DNA of 64,000 nt from Verrucomicrobiia bacterium (GTDB taxonomy: Bacteria; Verrucomicrobiota; Verrucomicrobiia; Palsa-1439), in assembly GCA_035577545.1 (NCBI GenBank), contig DATLVI010000015.1, positions 1 to 64,000 on the forward strand. The letters run 5' to 3'. The position numbers and the translations under genes were made by a program. The notes below the pieces were generated by a model. The model was not told the origin of the DNA. It worked only from the letters and a program-made list of their open reading frames with translations, and made no database searches. Below, one piece after another: positions 17,562 through 27,661 of the stretch; the stretch's first letter is position 1; each line of letters starts with the position of its first letter.

Positions 17562-17655
17562 TTAACATTTGGCCACGCGGACAGCAATTATTTGGTTTCG
17601 GGTCGCCTTCACGTTAACACCTTTTTAACGCGCCGGTGCGGGCTTTTAATTAACA
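17562..17655 (+). promoter_or_regulatory. Cluster of four TTAAC(A/G) boxes before kdpA
   Basis: TTAACA or TTAACG occurs at 17562, 17614, 17625 and 17650 in the rmuC-kdpA divergent spacer. The middle two are 11 bases apart, one helical turn, as in OmpR-type regulator sites. A KdpE site is a reasonable guess because kdpE is in the same cluster. No clear promoter hexamers could be fixed. Confidence 0.35.
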
Positions 17656-17685
17656 GTCTTGCGTAAACGCTGCGATGCTTGGGGC

Positions 17686-19467
17686 ATGAACGCGCACGAG
17701 ATTATTCAAATTATACTTTTCTTCGGGATTGGTATTGCCCTGACGCCGCCGCTGGGTCGATTCATGGCAAAGGTGTTCAAGGGAGAGGGGACGTTCCTGC
17801 ACCCTGTTCTCCAGCCGGTTGAGAACCTGGTCTATCGGTTAACGGGGGTTGATCCGGGGCAGGAGATGTCGTGGCCCAGGTATTTGTGGGCGGTAGTGAT
17901 CATGACCTGCGTGGGGTTCGTTTCGCTAATGGCGATTCTGATGACGCAGGCGTGGTTGCCGCTGAATCCGATGAAGATCGCCAACTGCTCCTGGCATTTG
18001 GCTTTCAATACGGCGTGGAGTTTCGTCTGCAATGCGGACTGGCAGTCGTACATGGGCGAGTCCACGATGAGCTATTTCTCGCAGACGATTGGGCTCTCCG
18101 TACACCAATTTCTGAGTGGCGCAGCCGGGCTTGCGGTCCTGGTCGCGGTGGGCCGTGCTTTGAAGCGGCATACGACCCGGACCATCGGCAATTTCTGGGT
18201 GGACCTGACCCGGGCGCTGCTCTACATCGTGATTCCGTTGTCCGTGGTCTGGTCGATTCCGTTGATCTGGCAGGGTTGCCCGCAAACATGGAAAGCTTAT
18301 CCGGATGCCAAGCTGACGGAGCCGTACACCACGCAGGTGCCAAAGACCGATGACAAAGGGAACACGGTCAAGGATGACAAGGGCAATCCGGTGATGGTGG
18401 ATCAAAAGGTGGAGACGCAGAGCCTTCCGATCGGCCCGGTCGCATCCTTTGAATCCTGCAAACAGCTTTTCACCAATGGCGGCGGTTATTACGGCGTGAA
18501 CAGCGCTCATCCGTATGAGAATCCGACACCGCTGGCGAACTTTCTCGAAATGCTCGCGATCATCGTCGTGCCGATGGCGCAGGTTTACATGTTTGGACTA
18601 TTGATCGGCAACCTGAAGCACGCCTGGTGTTTGTTTGCCGTGATGCTGGGCTTGTATTTGCTTTCCTTCGGCGTCGCGTGGTGGGCGGAGACGCGGCCGA
18701 ATCCCGTGGTCAGCAACATCCAGCCGTTGATGGAAGGCAAGGAGCAGCGGTTCGGCGTGATGAACAGCGTGCTCTGGGGCATCTCCTGCACGGCAATCGA
18801 CAACGGCTCGGTCAATTCGATGCACGACAGTTGGATGCCGCTGGCCGGGATGATGCCGATGTGGAACATCCTAATCGGGGAAATCATCTTCGGGGGCATC
18901 GGTTGCGGCATGTACTGCATGCTGTTCCACGTGTTGATCACTGTATTCATCGCCGGGCTGATGATTGGGCGCACACCGGAATATCTGGGCAAGAAACTGG
19001 ACGCCTGGGTGGCGACGTGGGCGGTCATTGGCGTGTTGTTGCCGAATGCCGCCTGCTTGATTCCCACGGCAATCTCCTGCGTCATCCCGGCGGGGTTGTC
19101 CAGTTTGGCCAATAACGGCCCGCATGGGTTGAGTGAAATCCTTTACGCATTCGGTGAAGCCGCCAACAATAACGGCAGCGCCTTTGCCGGATTGAACGCC
19201 AACGTGCCGTGGTACAACGTCATGCTTGCCGTCGGGATCATTATCGGCCGGTTCGCGCCGATTGTCGCCGCGCTGGCGATTGTCGGCCGTCTGGCCTCCC
19301 ACAAAACGGTCGAGGCTTCTTCCGGCACGCTGCCCACGCACGGTTGGACATTTGGCCTCACGTTGACGGGGGTCATCGTCATCGTGGCCGCGTTGACATT
19401 TTTCCCGGTGCTGTGCCTCGGGCCGATTATCGAACACGGCCTGATGCTGGCCAGCCGCGTTTTCTAA
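17686..19467 (+). CDS. kdpA: K+-transporting ATPase subunit A
   Basis: 593 residues. The start follows GGGG. Subunit A is the channel-like, K+-selecting membrane subunit of the high-affinity KdpFABC pump. Selectivity-filter-like stretches include [39 protein letters not shown] and [17 protein letters not shown] charged insert ([16 protein letters not shown]) in a periplasmic loop is common in PVC homologues. No kdpF-like peptide was noticed. First gene of the kdp block; kdpB follows after 10 bases. Confidence 0.96.
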   Translation: MNAHEIIQIILFFGIGIALTPPLGRFMAKVFKGEGTFLHPVLQPVENLVYRLTGVDPGQEMSWPRYLWAVVIMTCVGFVSLMAILMTQAWLPLNPMKIANCSWHLAFNTAWSFVCNADWQSYMGESTMSYFSQTIGLSVHQFLSGAAGLAVLVAVGRALKRHTTRTIGNFWVDLTRALLYIVIPLSVVWSIPLIWQGCPQTWKAYPDAKLTEPYTTQVPKTDDKGNTVKDDKGNPVMVDQKVETQSLPIGPVASFESCKQLFTNGGGYYGVNSAHPYENPTPLANFLEMLAIIVVPMAQVYMFGLLIGNLKHAWCLFAVMLGLYLLSFGVAWWAETRPNPVVSNIQPLMEGKEQRFGVMNSVLWGISCTAIDNGSVNSMHDSWMPLAGMMPMWNILIGEIIFGGIGCGMYCMLFHVLITVFIAGLMIGRTPEYLGKKLDAWVATWAVIGVLLPNAACLIPTAISCVIPAGLSSLANNGPHGLSEILYAFGEAANNNGSAFAGLNANVPWYNVMLAVGIIIGRFAPIVAALAIVGRLASHKTVEASSGTLPTHGWTFGLTLTGVIVIVAALTFFPVLCLGPIIEHGLMLASRVF

Positions 19468-19477
19468 AGGACCAACC

Positions 19478-21562
19478 ATGAGCACAAAAGTTGAAATCAA
19501 ATACTCCGAGTTGGTGCGGCAAGCGGTCATCGACTCCTTCAAGAAGCTAAGTCCGCGCGATGAGATCAAGAACCTCGTGATGTTCGTCGTGTGGGTCGGT
19601 TCGATCATGACCACGGGGTTCCTGTTCCTGAAGGGACAGTGCAACCTGTTTAACGTCCAGATTTGCCTCTGGCTGTGGTTCACCTGCCTGTTCGCCAACT
19701 TCGCCGAGGCAATGGCGGAAGGCCGGGGCAAGGCGCACGCCGACGCGCTTCGCAAGCTGCGCACCAAGACAATGGCCCGCAAGCTCGTCAAGGGCAAGGA
19801 AACGTCCGTACCCAGCGCCGAGTTGAAGATCGGCGACCTGTTTGTCTGCGAGGCGGGCGACATGATCGCGGCTGACGGCGAGATTGTGGACGGCATCGCG
19901 ACAGTGGACGAGTCCGCCATCACCGGGGAGTCGGCGCCGGTTATTCGTGAAAGCGGCGGGGACCGCAGTGCCGTCACCGGCGGCACGAAGGTGATTAGCG
20001 ACCGGATCGTCGTCCGCGTCACTGCCGAAGAGGGCAGTTCGTTCCTTGATCGGATGATCTCCATGATTGAAGGCGCGCGGCGCCAGAAGACACCGAACGA
20101 AATCGCGCTGAACATTGTACTGATCAGCCTCACTGCGTTGTTCATTCTTGTGGTTGTTACCTTGCCGCCATTCGCCCGGTACAACGAAGCGGCAGCCGGT
20201 CAAACCGGCGTGGTCTTGACGTCCATCCCCGTGCTCCTGTCGCTGATCGTTTGTCTGATCCCGACGACCATCGGCGGGTTATTGAGTGCCATCGGTATCG
20301 CGGGCATCGACCGATTAATGCGGCGCAACGTGCTGGCCACCAGCGGCCGCGCGGTCGAAGCGGCCGGCGACGTGGATGTGTTGTTGCTCGACAAGACGGG
20401 GACAATCACACTGGGCAACCGCATGGCGACGGAATTCATTGCCGCGCCGGGAGTCAACGTGGAGGAAGTCGCCAACGCCGCGCAACTCGCTTCCCTTGCC
20501 GATGAGACACCCGAAGGGCGGTCGATCGTCGTTTTGGCCAAGGAGAAATACAATTTGCGCGGTCGCGAAGTGGCGGAACCGCAGGCGAAATTTGTGGCGT
20601 TCACGGCACAGACCCGCATGAGTGGGTTGGATTTGATCGATCCCGATGGCAAGGGCGTGCGTGTGATTCGCAAAGGCGCAGCAGAAGCCATCCGGGCCCA
20701 CGTCGAACAAAAAGGCGGGCTGTATCCCAAAGTCGTGGAGCAGGCGGTGTTTGATATTTCGACCCAGGGTGGCACGCCGCTGGTGGTGTCGGACGGCGCG
20801 CGTGTGCTTGGGGTCATCCGGTTGAAAGACGTGGTCAAGGGTGGGATCAAGGAGCGTTTTGCGCAACTGCGCAAGATGGGGGTGCGCACGGTGATGATTA
20901 CGGGTGACAACCCGCAGACGGCCGCGGCCATCGCCGCCGAGGCCGGGGTGGACGATTTCATCGCCCAGGCCAAGCCCGAGGACAAACTGGCGCGCATTCG
21001 CAAGGAGCAGGAAGGCGGTAAACTCATTGCAATGATCGGCGACGGCACGAACGACGCACCGGCCCTGGCGCAGGCCGATGTTGGCGTGGCGATGAATACC
21101 GGGACACAGGCCGCCCGCGAAGCCGGTAACATGGTGGACCTCGACAGCAACCCGACCAAGCTCATCGAGGTCGTCGAGATCGGGAAGCAACTGCTGATGA
21201 CGCGTGGCGCGCTGACGACGTTCAGCATCGCCAACGACGTGTCGAAATACTTCGCCATTCTGCCGGCGATGTTTGGGTTGTTGTACGCCACCCAGGTGGG
21301 AGGACACGGCCCGCTCGACAAGTTGAACATCATGTACCTGCATTCCCCGCAAAGCGCAATTCTCAGCGCGGTGATCTTCAATGCGTTGATTATCGTGGCG
21401 CTGATTCCACTGGCGTTGCGCGGCGTGAAATACCAGCCGCTGGGCGCGGCGGTAATCCTGCGCAGGAACATGCTGATCTACGGTGTGGGCGGGATCATTA
21501 TTCCGTTCATCTTTATCAAACTGATCGATGTGCTGCTGGTCGCGGCGCACCTGGCGTCATAA
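19478..21562 (+). CDS. kdpB: K+-transporting P-type ATPase subunit B
   Basis: 694 residues. It hydrolyses ATP to power K+ entry through KdpA. The phosphorylation motif [11 protein letters not shown] has the catalytic Asp at about 305; TGES is in the actuator domain and [20 protein letters not shown] in the P domain. AAGGA-type ribosome site precedes the ATG. All catalytic residues appear intact. Confidence 0.97.
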   Translation: MSTKVEIKYSELVRQAVIDSFKKLSPRDEIKNLVMFVVWVGSIMTTGFLFLKGQCNLFNVQICLWLWFTCLFANFAEAMAEGRGKAHADALRKLRTKTMARKLVKGKETSVPSAELKIGDLFVCEAGDMIAADGEIVDGIATVDESAITGESAPVIRESGGDRSAVTGGTKVISDRIVVRVTAEEGSSFLDRMISMIEGARRQKTPNEIALNIVLISLTALFILVVVTLPPFARYNEAAAGQTGVVLTSIPVLLSLIVCLIPTTIGGLLSAIGIAGIDRLMRRNVLATSGRAVEAAGDVDVLLLDKTGTITLGNRMATEFIAAPGVNVEEVANAAQLASLADETPEGRSIVVLAKEKYNLRGREVAEPQAKFVAFTAQTRMSGLDLIDPDGKGVRVIRKGAAEAIRAHVEQKGGLYPKVVEQAVFDISTQGGTPLVVSDGARVLGVIRLKDVVKGGIKERFAQLRKMGVRTVMITGDNPQTAAAIAAEAGVDDFIAQAKPEDKLARIRKEQEGGKLIAMIGDGTNDAPALAQADVGVAMNTGTQAAREAGNMVDLDSNPTKLIEVVEIGKQLLMTRGALTTFSIANDVSKYFAILPAMFGLLYATQVGGHGPLDKLNIMYLHSPQSAILSAVIFNALIIVALIPLALRGVKYQPLGAAVILRRNMLIYGVGGIIIPFIFIKLIDVLLVAAHLAS

Positions 21563-21580
21563 CCGAAGAAAGGGACAATC

Positions 21581-22180
21581 ATGAAACTTTTTATTCAGTC
21601 GATACTGCTCACAATCGTCTTCACGGTGTTGACCGGCGTGCTGTATCCACTTGTTATTACCGGCATCGCGCAGCTTACCTTTCACAATCAGGCCAACGGT
21701 AGCCTGATTGAGCATAATGGGCAGGTTGTCGGCTCCGAATTGATCGCGCAGCAGTTCACAGGTGACAAGTACTTTTGGCCGCGGCCTTCCGCAGGCAGTT
21801 ATGCCACGGTGCCTTCGGGCGCCAGCAACCTCGGTCCGACCAGCCAGGCGCTGCAGTCCAATGTGACCGCCAACGCCACGGCGTTCCGCACCGGCAATAA
21901 GCTCGCGGCGGACGCGCCCGTCCCGGCGGACATGGTCTTTACTTCTGCCAGCGGGCTGGATCCGCATATCAGTCCCGAAGCAGCGCGACTACAGGTCACG
22001 CGCGTTGCCGCCACGCGCGGCATCGGCGCGGACCGGGTCAAGACGCTGGTGGAGAAATTCGTCGAACCGCCGCAGTGGGGGATTTTCGGCGAAGCCCGCG
22101 TGAACGTGCTGCGGCTGAACCTGGCCCTGGATGAAATGGACACCAAGAAGGCGGAAGGGAACGGGGCTGTGAAAGGATAG
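21581..22180 (+). CDS. kdpC: K+-transporting ATPase subunit C
   Basis: 199 residues. One N-terminal membrane helix (about 7-29: SILLTIVFTVLTGVLYPLVI) and a periplasmic body with the family blocks QANGSLI, YFWPRPSA, SGLDPHISPEAA and VNVLRLNLALD. KdpC assists K+ loading and ATP binding in the complex. It follows kdpB by 18 bases with an AAAGGGA site. Confidence 0.95.
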   Translation: MKLFIQSILLTIVFTVLTGVLYPLVITGIAQLTFHNQANGSLIEHNGQVVGSELIAQQFTGDKYFWPRPSAGSYATVPSGASNLGPTSQALQSNVTANATAFRTGNKLAADAPVPADMVFTSASGLDPHISPEAARLQVTRVAATRGIGADRVKTLVEKFVEPPQWGIFGEARVNVLRLNLALDEMDTKKAEGNGAVKG

Positions 22181-22190
22181 GTGATCGGAC

Positions 22191-22727
22191 ATGGAAATCC
22201 CTCCGTTTCGAAAGCCCGAATGGTGCGCGATCAATTCGACTTCCTCCGTCCTGCAACTGCGGCGGATCCTGGTGCCGATTGATTTTCGGGACACGACCGT
22301 CTCGGCCCTGTGCCACGCGGCGGCGTTTGCCCGGCAGTACAAAGCGACGATTACCCTCCTGCACATCGTCGAACCGGTTGGCCCGGAGTTGAGACGCAAC
22401 ATCTCGCGTGACCGATTGATCGAAGAACTGAGCGAGGTTGGTGAAAGCCAAATCCGCAAACTGGTGGACGTAATTTGGGGAGAAGAGATTGTGACCGACG
22501 TTGTGGTGGCCGGCGGAAAGCCGTATCAACAAATCGTCAATGAAGCCAGGGAGACGAATGCCGACATGATTATCATGGCCAACCACGGCGCCGTTGGATC
22601 GTGGGGATTCTTCCGGCGCGGTACGACGGCGAAGGTGATTCGCCATGCGCCCTGTCCGGTGCTGGTGGTGCCGGCGTTGGAACATGGCTTCGTAATGGCT
22701 CGTGTTGAAAAGTGTCCGGAGCGGTAA
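22191..22727 (+). CDS. Universal stress protein in the kdp cluster
   Basis: 178 residues, one UspA domain after a 25-residue N-terminal extension. ILVPIDFRDTTVSALCHAAA opens the fold. It ends ADMIIMANHGAVGSWGFFRR then VIRHAPCPVLVVPA. The G-x2-G-x9 ATP loop is only partly recognisable. The ribosome site AGGTGAT lies before the ATG, 10 bases from kdpC. Position suggests co-expression with the K+ pump; KdpD itself contains a related Usp domain, so cross-talk is possible but speculative. Confidence 0.82.
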   Translation: MEIPPFRKPEWCAINSTSSVLQLRRILVPIDFRDTTVSALCHAAAFARQYKATITLLHIVEPVGPELRRNISRDRLIEELSEVGESQIRKLVDVIWGEEIVTDVVVAGGKPYQQIVNEARETNADMIIMANHGAVGSWGFFRRGTTAKVIRHAPCPVLVVPALEHGFVMARVEKCPER

Positions 22728-22747
22728 GGCCGCGGCAGATCCCACAC

Positions 22748-23800
22748 ATGCGTCTCGGCTACCATGAAAAACCGGCCGGTTCCGCACCGCACAGTCGGGC
22801 GCATTTCACTGTTGGGCTCCAACCCGGGGAACTGTTGGATGACCGGTTTTTGCTGACGGAGGTCATCAGTAAGGGCGGGATGGCGACGATTTTCAAGGCC
22901 CAGGACCTGCGTGATGGTAATCAGGCTGTGGCGATAAAGGTGCCGCACCTCGGCATCGAGAGTAGCCCGGCATCCTTCGCGCGTTTTCAACGGGAAGAAG
23001 AAATCGGGAATCGACTGGACCATCCATTCATCCTGAAGTTTGTCCCCCTCAACGGTGGTAAATCCCGGCCCTACATCGTGACCGAATACTTGCGCGGCTG
23101 CACTCTGGCGCACCTTCTGGGCAGGATTCGACCGTTGCCGGAAAGGGACGCGCTCAAATTCGCCAGCCTGATCTGCGAAGCGCTACAGTATCTTCACGAG
23201 CATGGTGTGGTTCATCGCGACCTGAAACCGAGCAACCTCATGATTTGCCCAGACGGCAGACTGCGGGTCATGGACTTTGGGATTTCCCAAGCGGAGGAAT
23301 CGCGACGGCTGACGTTTGTTGGTTTTACACCAGCAATGGGTACGCCCGATTACATTGCGCCGGAACTGATCAAGGGCCGACGTGGCGACCGGCGCTCGGA
23401 CATCTACAGCCTCGGTGCGGTGTTGTACGAGATGCTGACCGGAACTCCGCCATTCGACGGTGATGACCCGTTCGTCATCATGAACACACGCCTGACGGGC
23501 GATCCGCCGGTGCCGCGGAAACTGAATCCGGAACTATCGACGCAAGCCGAGGAGATCGTCCTACGGGCCCTGCAGCGCGATCCCGCATTGAGGTATCCGA
23601 CGGCCGCGGCGATGAAAACGGACCTGGACGCGCCCGGGGAGATGCACGTCACCGGATTGTGCGATCGCTTGCAGGAATCAACGCGGTGGCGAAGAGTGTT
23701 GCGGCTGGCGCGCCATTTCGTGTTCGTCGCCGTCATTCCGCTGGCAATCCAGATTCTCTTGTTCCTGTGGCTCTGGCATCACTATGCGAACAAAAGATGA
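22748..23800 (+). CDS. Membrane-anchored Ser/Thr protein kinase (PknB-like) in the kdp cluster
   Basis: 350 residues from the ATG at 22748. A GTG at 22712 would overlap the stress gene and cannot be ruled out. Eukaryotic-type kinase domain: glycine loop ISKGGMATIFKA, VAIKVPH, catalytic loop HRDLKPSN (Asp at about 158), DFGISQAEE, the activation segment APE-like IAPELIKG, and SLGAVLYEMLTGTPPF. A single membrane helix sits near the C-terminus (about 322-345, FVFVAVIPLAIQILLFLWLW) with almost nothing beyond it, so there is no sensor domain outside. Its place between kdpC and kdpD suggests a role in potassium or osmotic signalling (inference). Confidence 0.85.
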   Translation: MRLGYHEKPAGSAPHSRAHFTVGLQPGELLDDRFLLTEVISKGGMATIFKAQDLRDGNQAVAIKVPHLGIESSPASFARFQREEEIGNRLDHPFILKFVPLNGGKSRPYIVTEYLRGCTLAHLLGRIRPLPERDALKFASLICEALQYLHEHGVVHRDLKPSNLMICPDGRLRVMDFGISQAEESRRLTFVGFTPAMGTPDYIAPELIKGRRGDRRSDIYSLGAVLYEMLTGTPPFDGDDPFVIMNTRLTGDPPVPRKLNPELSTQAEEIVLRALQRDPALRYPTAAAMKTDLDAPGEMHVTGLCDRLQESTRWRRVLRLARHFVFVAVIPLAIQILLFLWLWHHYANKR

Positions 23801-23816
23801 TACCCTCTTTCCCAAT

Positions 23817-24137
23817 ATGAATATTATTGTATGGCTGGCATTCTTGGCGGCGGCGCTCCTGGAGGTTGGTGGCGATGCGACGGTCCGCCGCGGGTTGCGG
23901 GGTAGTAATGCGGCGCTGGTCATCGCCGGATTTGTTGCGCTGGGTTGTTACGGACTGGTCGTCAACTCGGTGAAATGGGATTTCTCGAAATTGATTGGCG
24001 TTTACGTCGCGTTCTTTGCAGTGGTTAGCGTATTGGTAGGTCGTTTCGTATTCAAGGAAGTGATTGCCTCATCAACGTGGTGGGGGCTGGCTTTGATCGT
24101 GGCCGGCGGGGCGGTCATCCAATTCGGTCATCGGTAA
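23817..24137 (+). CDS. Small four-helix membrane protein (EamA/SMR-like)
   Basis: 106 residues with four predicted membrane helices. The ending WWGLALIVAGGAVIQFG and overall size fit the small multidrug resistance/EamA superfamily. The Glu in helix 1 (ALLEVGGDATVRRG) matches the position of the essential Glu14 of SMR pumps. Substrate is unknown. It lies 16 bases after the kinase gene and 51 before kdpD, so it is probably in the same transcript. Confidence 0.7.
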   Translation: MNIIVWLAFLAAALLEVGGDATVRRGLRGSNAALVIAGFVALGCYGLVVNSVKWDFSKLIGVYVAFFAVVSVLVGRFVFKEVIASSTWWGLALIVAGGAVIQFGHR

Positions 24138-24188
24138 CGACGCATACTTTTGCATGGTGAAACTCCGGCTAAAAGTTAGAATGCCTGC

Positions 24189-26870
24189 ATGACCGAGCCA
24201 TCGCGGCCAAACCCCGACGCGTTGCTTGCGGAAATCCAGCGCGAGGAGCAGGCGGCAAAACGCGGGCAACTGAAGATTTTCTTCGGCATGTCTCCCGGCG
24301 TCGGCAAGACGTTTGCGATGTTGGAGGCAGCACGCGTCCAAAAGGCGGAGGGCGTGGACGTCATGATTGGGGTCGTCGAGACGCACGGGCGTGGGGAAAC
24401 GGAAGCGCTTCTGGCGGGGTTGCCGATCATTCCTCGCAAAAAGATCGAATATCGCGGTGTGATCTTGCAGGAGATGGATATTGACGCCATTCTTGCACGG
24501 CGTCCGGCGCTCGTGCTCGTGGACGAGCTGGCCCACACCAACGCGCCGGGCAGCCGCCATCCGAAGCGCTACCAGGACGTGCTCGAATTGCTCGACGCCG
24601 GCATCGATGTCTACGCCACGCTCAATGTCCAGCACCTCGAGAGCCGGCTGGACGTGGTGCAGCAGATTTCGGGCATAGTGGTTCGCGAGGCCGTACCCGA
24701 TTCGGTGCTCGACCAGGCGGACGAGATCGAACTGATCGACGTCACGCCCGACCAACTACGCAAGCGGCTGGCCGAGGGCAAGGTGTACCTGGGCGAACGG
24801 GCGGCGACGGCGTCGGAGAATTTCTTCCGCGAAGAGACGCTGACGGCGTTGCGCGAGATGGCACTGCGGACCACAGCGGAGCACGTGGACCAGGAATTGC
24901 GGGATGTGATGCGGACGAAGCGCATTGGCTCGCCGTGGAAATCCGGGCAGCGACTGGGGGTGGGCGTCGGGCCGAGTCCATTTTCCGGGCAATTGATCCG
25001 TTGGACGCGACGGATTGCGGCGGCGATGGATGCCCCATGGGTGGCGGTTTACGTGGAGACGTCGGCGGCGCTGAATGAAGACGAGAAGCGACGGCTGACC
25101 AAGAACCTTTCGCTGGCCCGGCAGTTGGGCGCTGAAATCGTAATGACAACCGGTGACGATGTGGCGGGGGCGTTGCTGGAAACGGCGCGCCAGCAGGGCG
25201 TGACGCAGATCGTGGTCGGCAAGCCTTTTGGTAACCCGCTATTTGAATGGATCCGGGGCGGCTCGCTGGCAAGCCGGTTGATCCGCCGGGGCGGCGACAT
25301 CGACGTGCACGTGGTGAGCGGAACCACGCGCACTGACAGGAGTCTCCGTGCGCGCCGTCCCTGGACACAGTATGTGGGGACGAATATCCTGCGCGATTGC
25401 GCAGTGGGCGTGGGCGCGGTGGTGGCGGCGACGATGGTCGGGTGGTTATTGCAGGGCCTGACGGGGTACATGGCGGTCTCGCTGGTGTATCTCCTGTGTG
25501 TGGTTCTGTTGGCAATGGTTTTGAATCGGTGGGCCGTACTGTTGGTGGCCACGCTGAGCGCGGTGGCCTGGAATTATCTTTTTATTCCGCCGATCTACAC
25601 GTTCCAGATCACCTCGGCGCACGATTTGATGATGTTCTCGATGTTCTTCGTCGTGGCGCTGGCGATGGGACACATCACGAATCAACTGCGCGCGCGCGAG
25701 ACCGCCGAACGGCGGCGGGAGCGGCGGGCTTCGGCGTTAAATCGATTGCTGGAGAGCGTGACCGCGAGCGCTTCGTTGGAGGACGGGCTGGCGCGGGCGG
25801 TGAAAGAGGTGGACGCGCTGTTTGGGTCGCGGACGGTAGTGTTGTTGACGACGGCGGAAGGACGACTCGAAGAAGCACCGCACCCGGCGAGCACGTTTTC
25901 CATCGACGCCAAGGAGCGCGCCGTGGCGGCGTGGGCATTGGAACACGGGCAGGCGGCGGGACGGTTCACCGACACGCTGCCGGACGCGCAGGGGTTGTAC
26001 CTGCCGCTGCAGACGTCGAAGAGCAAGCTCGGCGTCCTGGGCGTTCATTTTGAAGAGCGCAAGACGTGGACGCTCGACGAGAACGATTTGCTGGAGACGT
26101 TCGCCGGCCAGATCGCGGTGATGATCGAGAGCTACCGCTCGATCGAGACCGTCCAACAGGCGCGCGTGGCGGAAGAATCGGAGAGACTGCATCGGACGCT
26201 GCTGGATTCGGTTTCGCACGAGTTGAAGACGCCGTTGGCGGTGATCGGCGCGGCGACCGAGGGACTGGACACGCAATTGAAGGATGCCGGGCTGCCGCTG
26301 ACGGAGACGTTTTTGGATGAGATCAAGGCGGCGAACCGGCGGTTGAACCGCATCGTGACCAACCTGCTCGACATGACGCGCATTGATTCGGGGCGGCTGC
26401 CGCTGAACCTGGAGTGGGGTGAAGTGCGCGAATTGCTGGAGTCGGCTGTGAGCCAGGTCGAGAACGAGGTCTCGCGCGAGCGCGTTCATATCACAGCGCC
26501 GGAAGAGTTGCCGCTGGTGCGGCTGGATTTTGGGTTGATGGAGCAGGCGTTGTGCAACCTGCTCGTTAATGCCGTGGAACACAGTCCCGCAGCATCGCCA
26601 GTTGAAATGTCCGCGCAACTTGACGGCGGCACATTGCTGTTGCGCATTCGTGACCACGGCGCGGGACTGACCCCCGGCGAAGAGAAGAAGGTGTTCGAGA
26701 AATTCTTTCGGGGCACGGATTCGCGACCTGGCGGCACGGGACTGGGTTTGTCCATCGTGCAGGGCATCACCCGCGCGCATCACGGTGAGATCGACGCCGC
26801 GAACAATCCTACGGGCGGCGCGACCTTTACAATCCGCGTGCCCGTGGAAACGACCGCGAGGCCGGCATGA
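24189..26870 (+). CDS. kdpD: Potassium sensor histidine kinase KdpD
   Basis: 893 residues, full length. N-terminal KdpD domain with a Walker A-like SPGVGKTFAML (about 34-44) and VDELAHTNAPGSRHPKRYQD. A Usp-like domain follows (about 275-380), then four membrane helices (about 405-505), a GAF-like region and the kinase core: SVSHELKTPLAVIG with phospho-acceptor His at about 677, and ATP-lid motifs GTGLGLSIVQG. It senses K+ and related signals and phosphorylates KdpE. Confidence 0.95.
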   Translation: MTEPSRPNPDALLAEIQREEQAAKRGQLKIFFGMSPGVGKTFAMLEAARVQKAEGVDVMIGVVETHGRGETEALLAGLPIIPRKKIEYRGVILQEMDIDAILARRPALVLVDELAHTNAPGSRHPKRYQDVLELLDAGIDVYATLNVQHLESRLDVVQQISGIVVREAVPDSVLDQADEIELIDVTPDQLRKRLAEGKVYLGERAATASENFFREETLTALREMALRTTAEHVDQELRDVMRTKRIGSPWKSGQRLGVGVGPSPFSGQLIRWTRRIAAAMDAPWVAVYVETSAALNEDEKRRLTKNLSLARQLGAEIVMTTGDDVAGALLETARQQGVTQIVVGKPFGNPLFEWIRGGSLASRLIRRGGDIDVHVVSGTTRTDRSLRARRPWTQYVGTNILRDCAVGVGAVVAATMVGWLLQGLTGYMAVSLVYLLCVVLLAMVLNRWAVLLVATLSAVAWNYLFIPPIYTFQITSAHDLMMFSMFFVVALAMGHITNQLRARETAERRRERRASALNRLLESVTASASLEDGLARAVKEVDALFGSRTVVLLTTAEGRLEEAPHPASTFSIDAKERAVAAWALEHGQAAGRFTDTLPDAQGLYLPLQTSKSKLGVLGVHFEERKTWTLDENDLLETFAGQIAVMIESYRSIETVQQARVAEESERLHRTLLDSVSHELKTPLAVIGAATEGLDTQLKDAGLPLTETFLDEIKAANRRLNRIVTNLLDMTRIDSGRLPLNLEWGEVRELLESAVSQVENEVSRERVHITAPEELPLVRLDFGLMEQALCNLLVNAVEHSPAASPVEMSAQLDGGTLLLRIRDHGAGLTPGEEKKVFEKFFRGTDSRPGGTGLGLSIVQGITRAHHGEIDAANNPTGGATFTIRVPVETTARPA

Positions 26871-27553
26871 GCGCGGAGCGTACGGTACTGGTGATCGATG
26901 ATGAAGCCCCGATTCGGCGACTGTTACGGCTGACGCTGGAGCCGCAGGGTTATCGCGTGTACGAGGCGGACAACGGGCAACTGGGTTTGCAGGAAGCGGC
27001 GGCGCGGCGGCCGGATGTGATTGTCCTCGACCTGGGGCTGCCCGACATGGAAGGCCTGGCGGTGTTGAAGCGGTTGCGGGAATGGAGCCAAACGCCCGTG
27101 CTGGTGTTGTCGGTGCGCGATCGCGAGGCGGACAAGGTGGCGGCGCTGGATAACGGCGCGGACGATTACCTGACAAAGCCGTTCGGCACGGAGGAACTGC
27201 TGGCACGAATGCGGGCCGTGCAGCGTCGCGCGCCCGAGGCGCACGAGGAGCCGGTATTCATAAGCGGCGACCTGACGGTGGACCTTGCGGCGCGGATGGT
27301 GACGGTGAAGAAAAAGGAAGTGCATTTGACGGCGACCGAGTACGCGCTGTTGCACGAACTGGTGCGCCACGCGGGGAAGGTGGTCATGCACGCGCAACTC
27401 CTGCGGGCAGTCTGGGGACCGAACTCCGAGAGCCAGTCGCAATACTTGCGCGTGTACATCACACATCTGCGCAAGAAGCTGGAGACCACGACGAGCGGGA
27501 AGTTGATCCAGACCGAGCCGGGAATTGGGTACCGGCTCCTGGCGAGTGAGTGA
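26867..27553 (+). CDS. kdpE: KdpE, OmpR-family response regulator
   Basis: 228 residues. The receiver domain has the acidic pair in VIDDEAPIRR, phospho-acceptor Asp55 in VIVLDLGLPD, and Lys in YLTKPFG. The winged-helix DNA-binding domain includes HLTATEYALLHELVRHAGKV and YLRVYITHLRKKLE. It activates kdpABC when phosphorylated by KdpD. Its ATG overlaps the kdpD stop (ATGA), so they are coupled. Confidence 0.95.
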   Translation: MSAERTVLVIDDEAPIRRLLRLTLEPQGYRVYEADNGQLGLQEAAARRPDVIVLDLGLPDMEGLAVLKRLREWSQTPVLVLSVRDREADKVAALDNGADDYLTKPFGTEELLARMRAVQRRAPEAHEEPVFISGDLTVDLAARMVTVKKKEVHLTATEYALLHELVRHAGKVVMHAQLLRAVWGPNSESQSQYLRVYITHLRKKLETTTSGKLIQTEPGIGYRLLASE

Positions 27554-27582
27554 CGCCATCCTGGCGCGTTGTCTCTTTGCAG

Positions 27583-27615
27583 CAGAGGCAGGAGAGGGTA
27601 ACTCTCCTGCCTCTG
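27583..27615. terminator. Strong hairpin between the converging kdpE and pilin genes
   Basis: Perfect 14-bp stem (27583-27596 with 27602-27615) and a five-base loop. Neither side has the usual trailing T-run, so it may serve as an mRNA end-protecting structure rather than a classic terminator. Confidence 0.5.
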
Positions 27616-27661
27616 TCGATTGCAACAAAAAAGCGCTTCCGCGCTTGTACCGGGTCGGGCC

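Noticed and set aside
18871-21550. Two long minus-strand frames opposite kdpA and kdpB (over 400 codons each)
   Set aside because: Low-complexity translations with no domain; the plus-strand kdp proteins are full length with intact motifs.
25737-27206. 489-codon minus-strand frame opposite kdpD/kdpE
   Set aside because: Shadow frame rich in Arg, Gln and Pro; no motif, no ribosome site.
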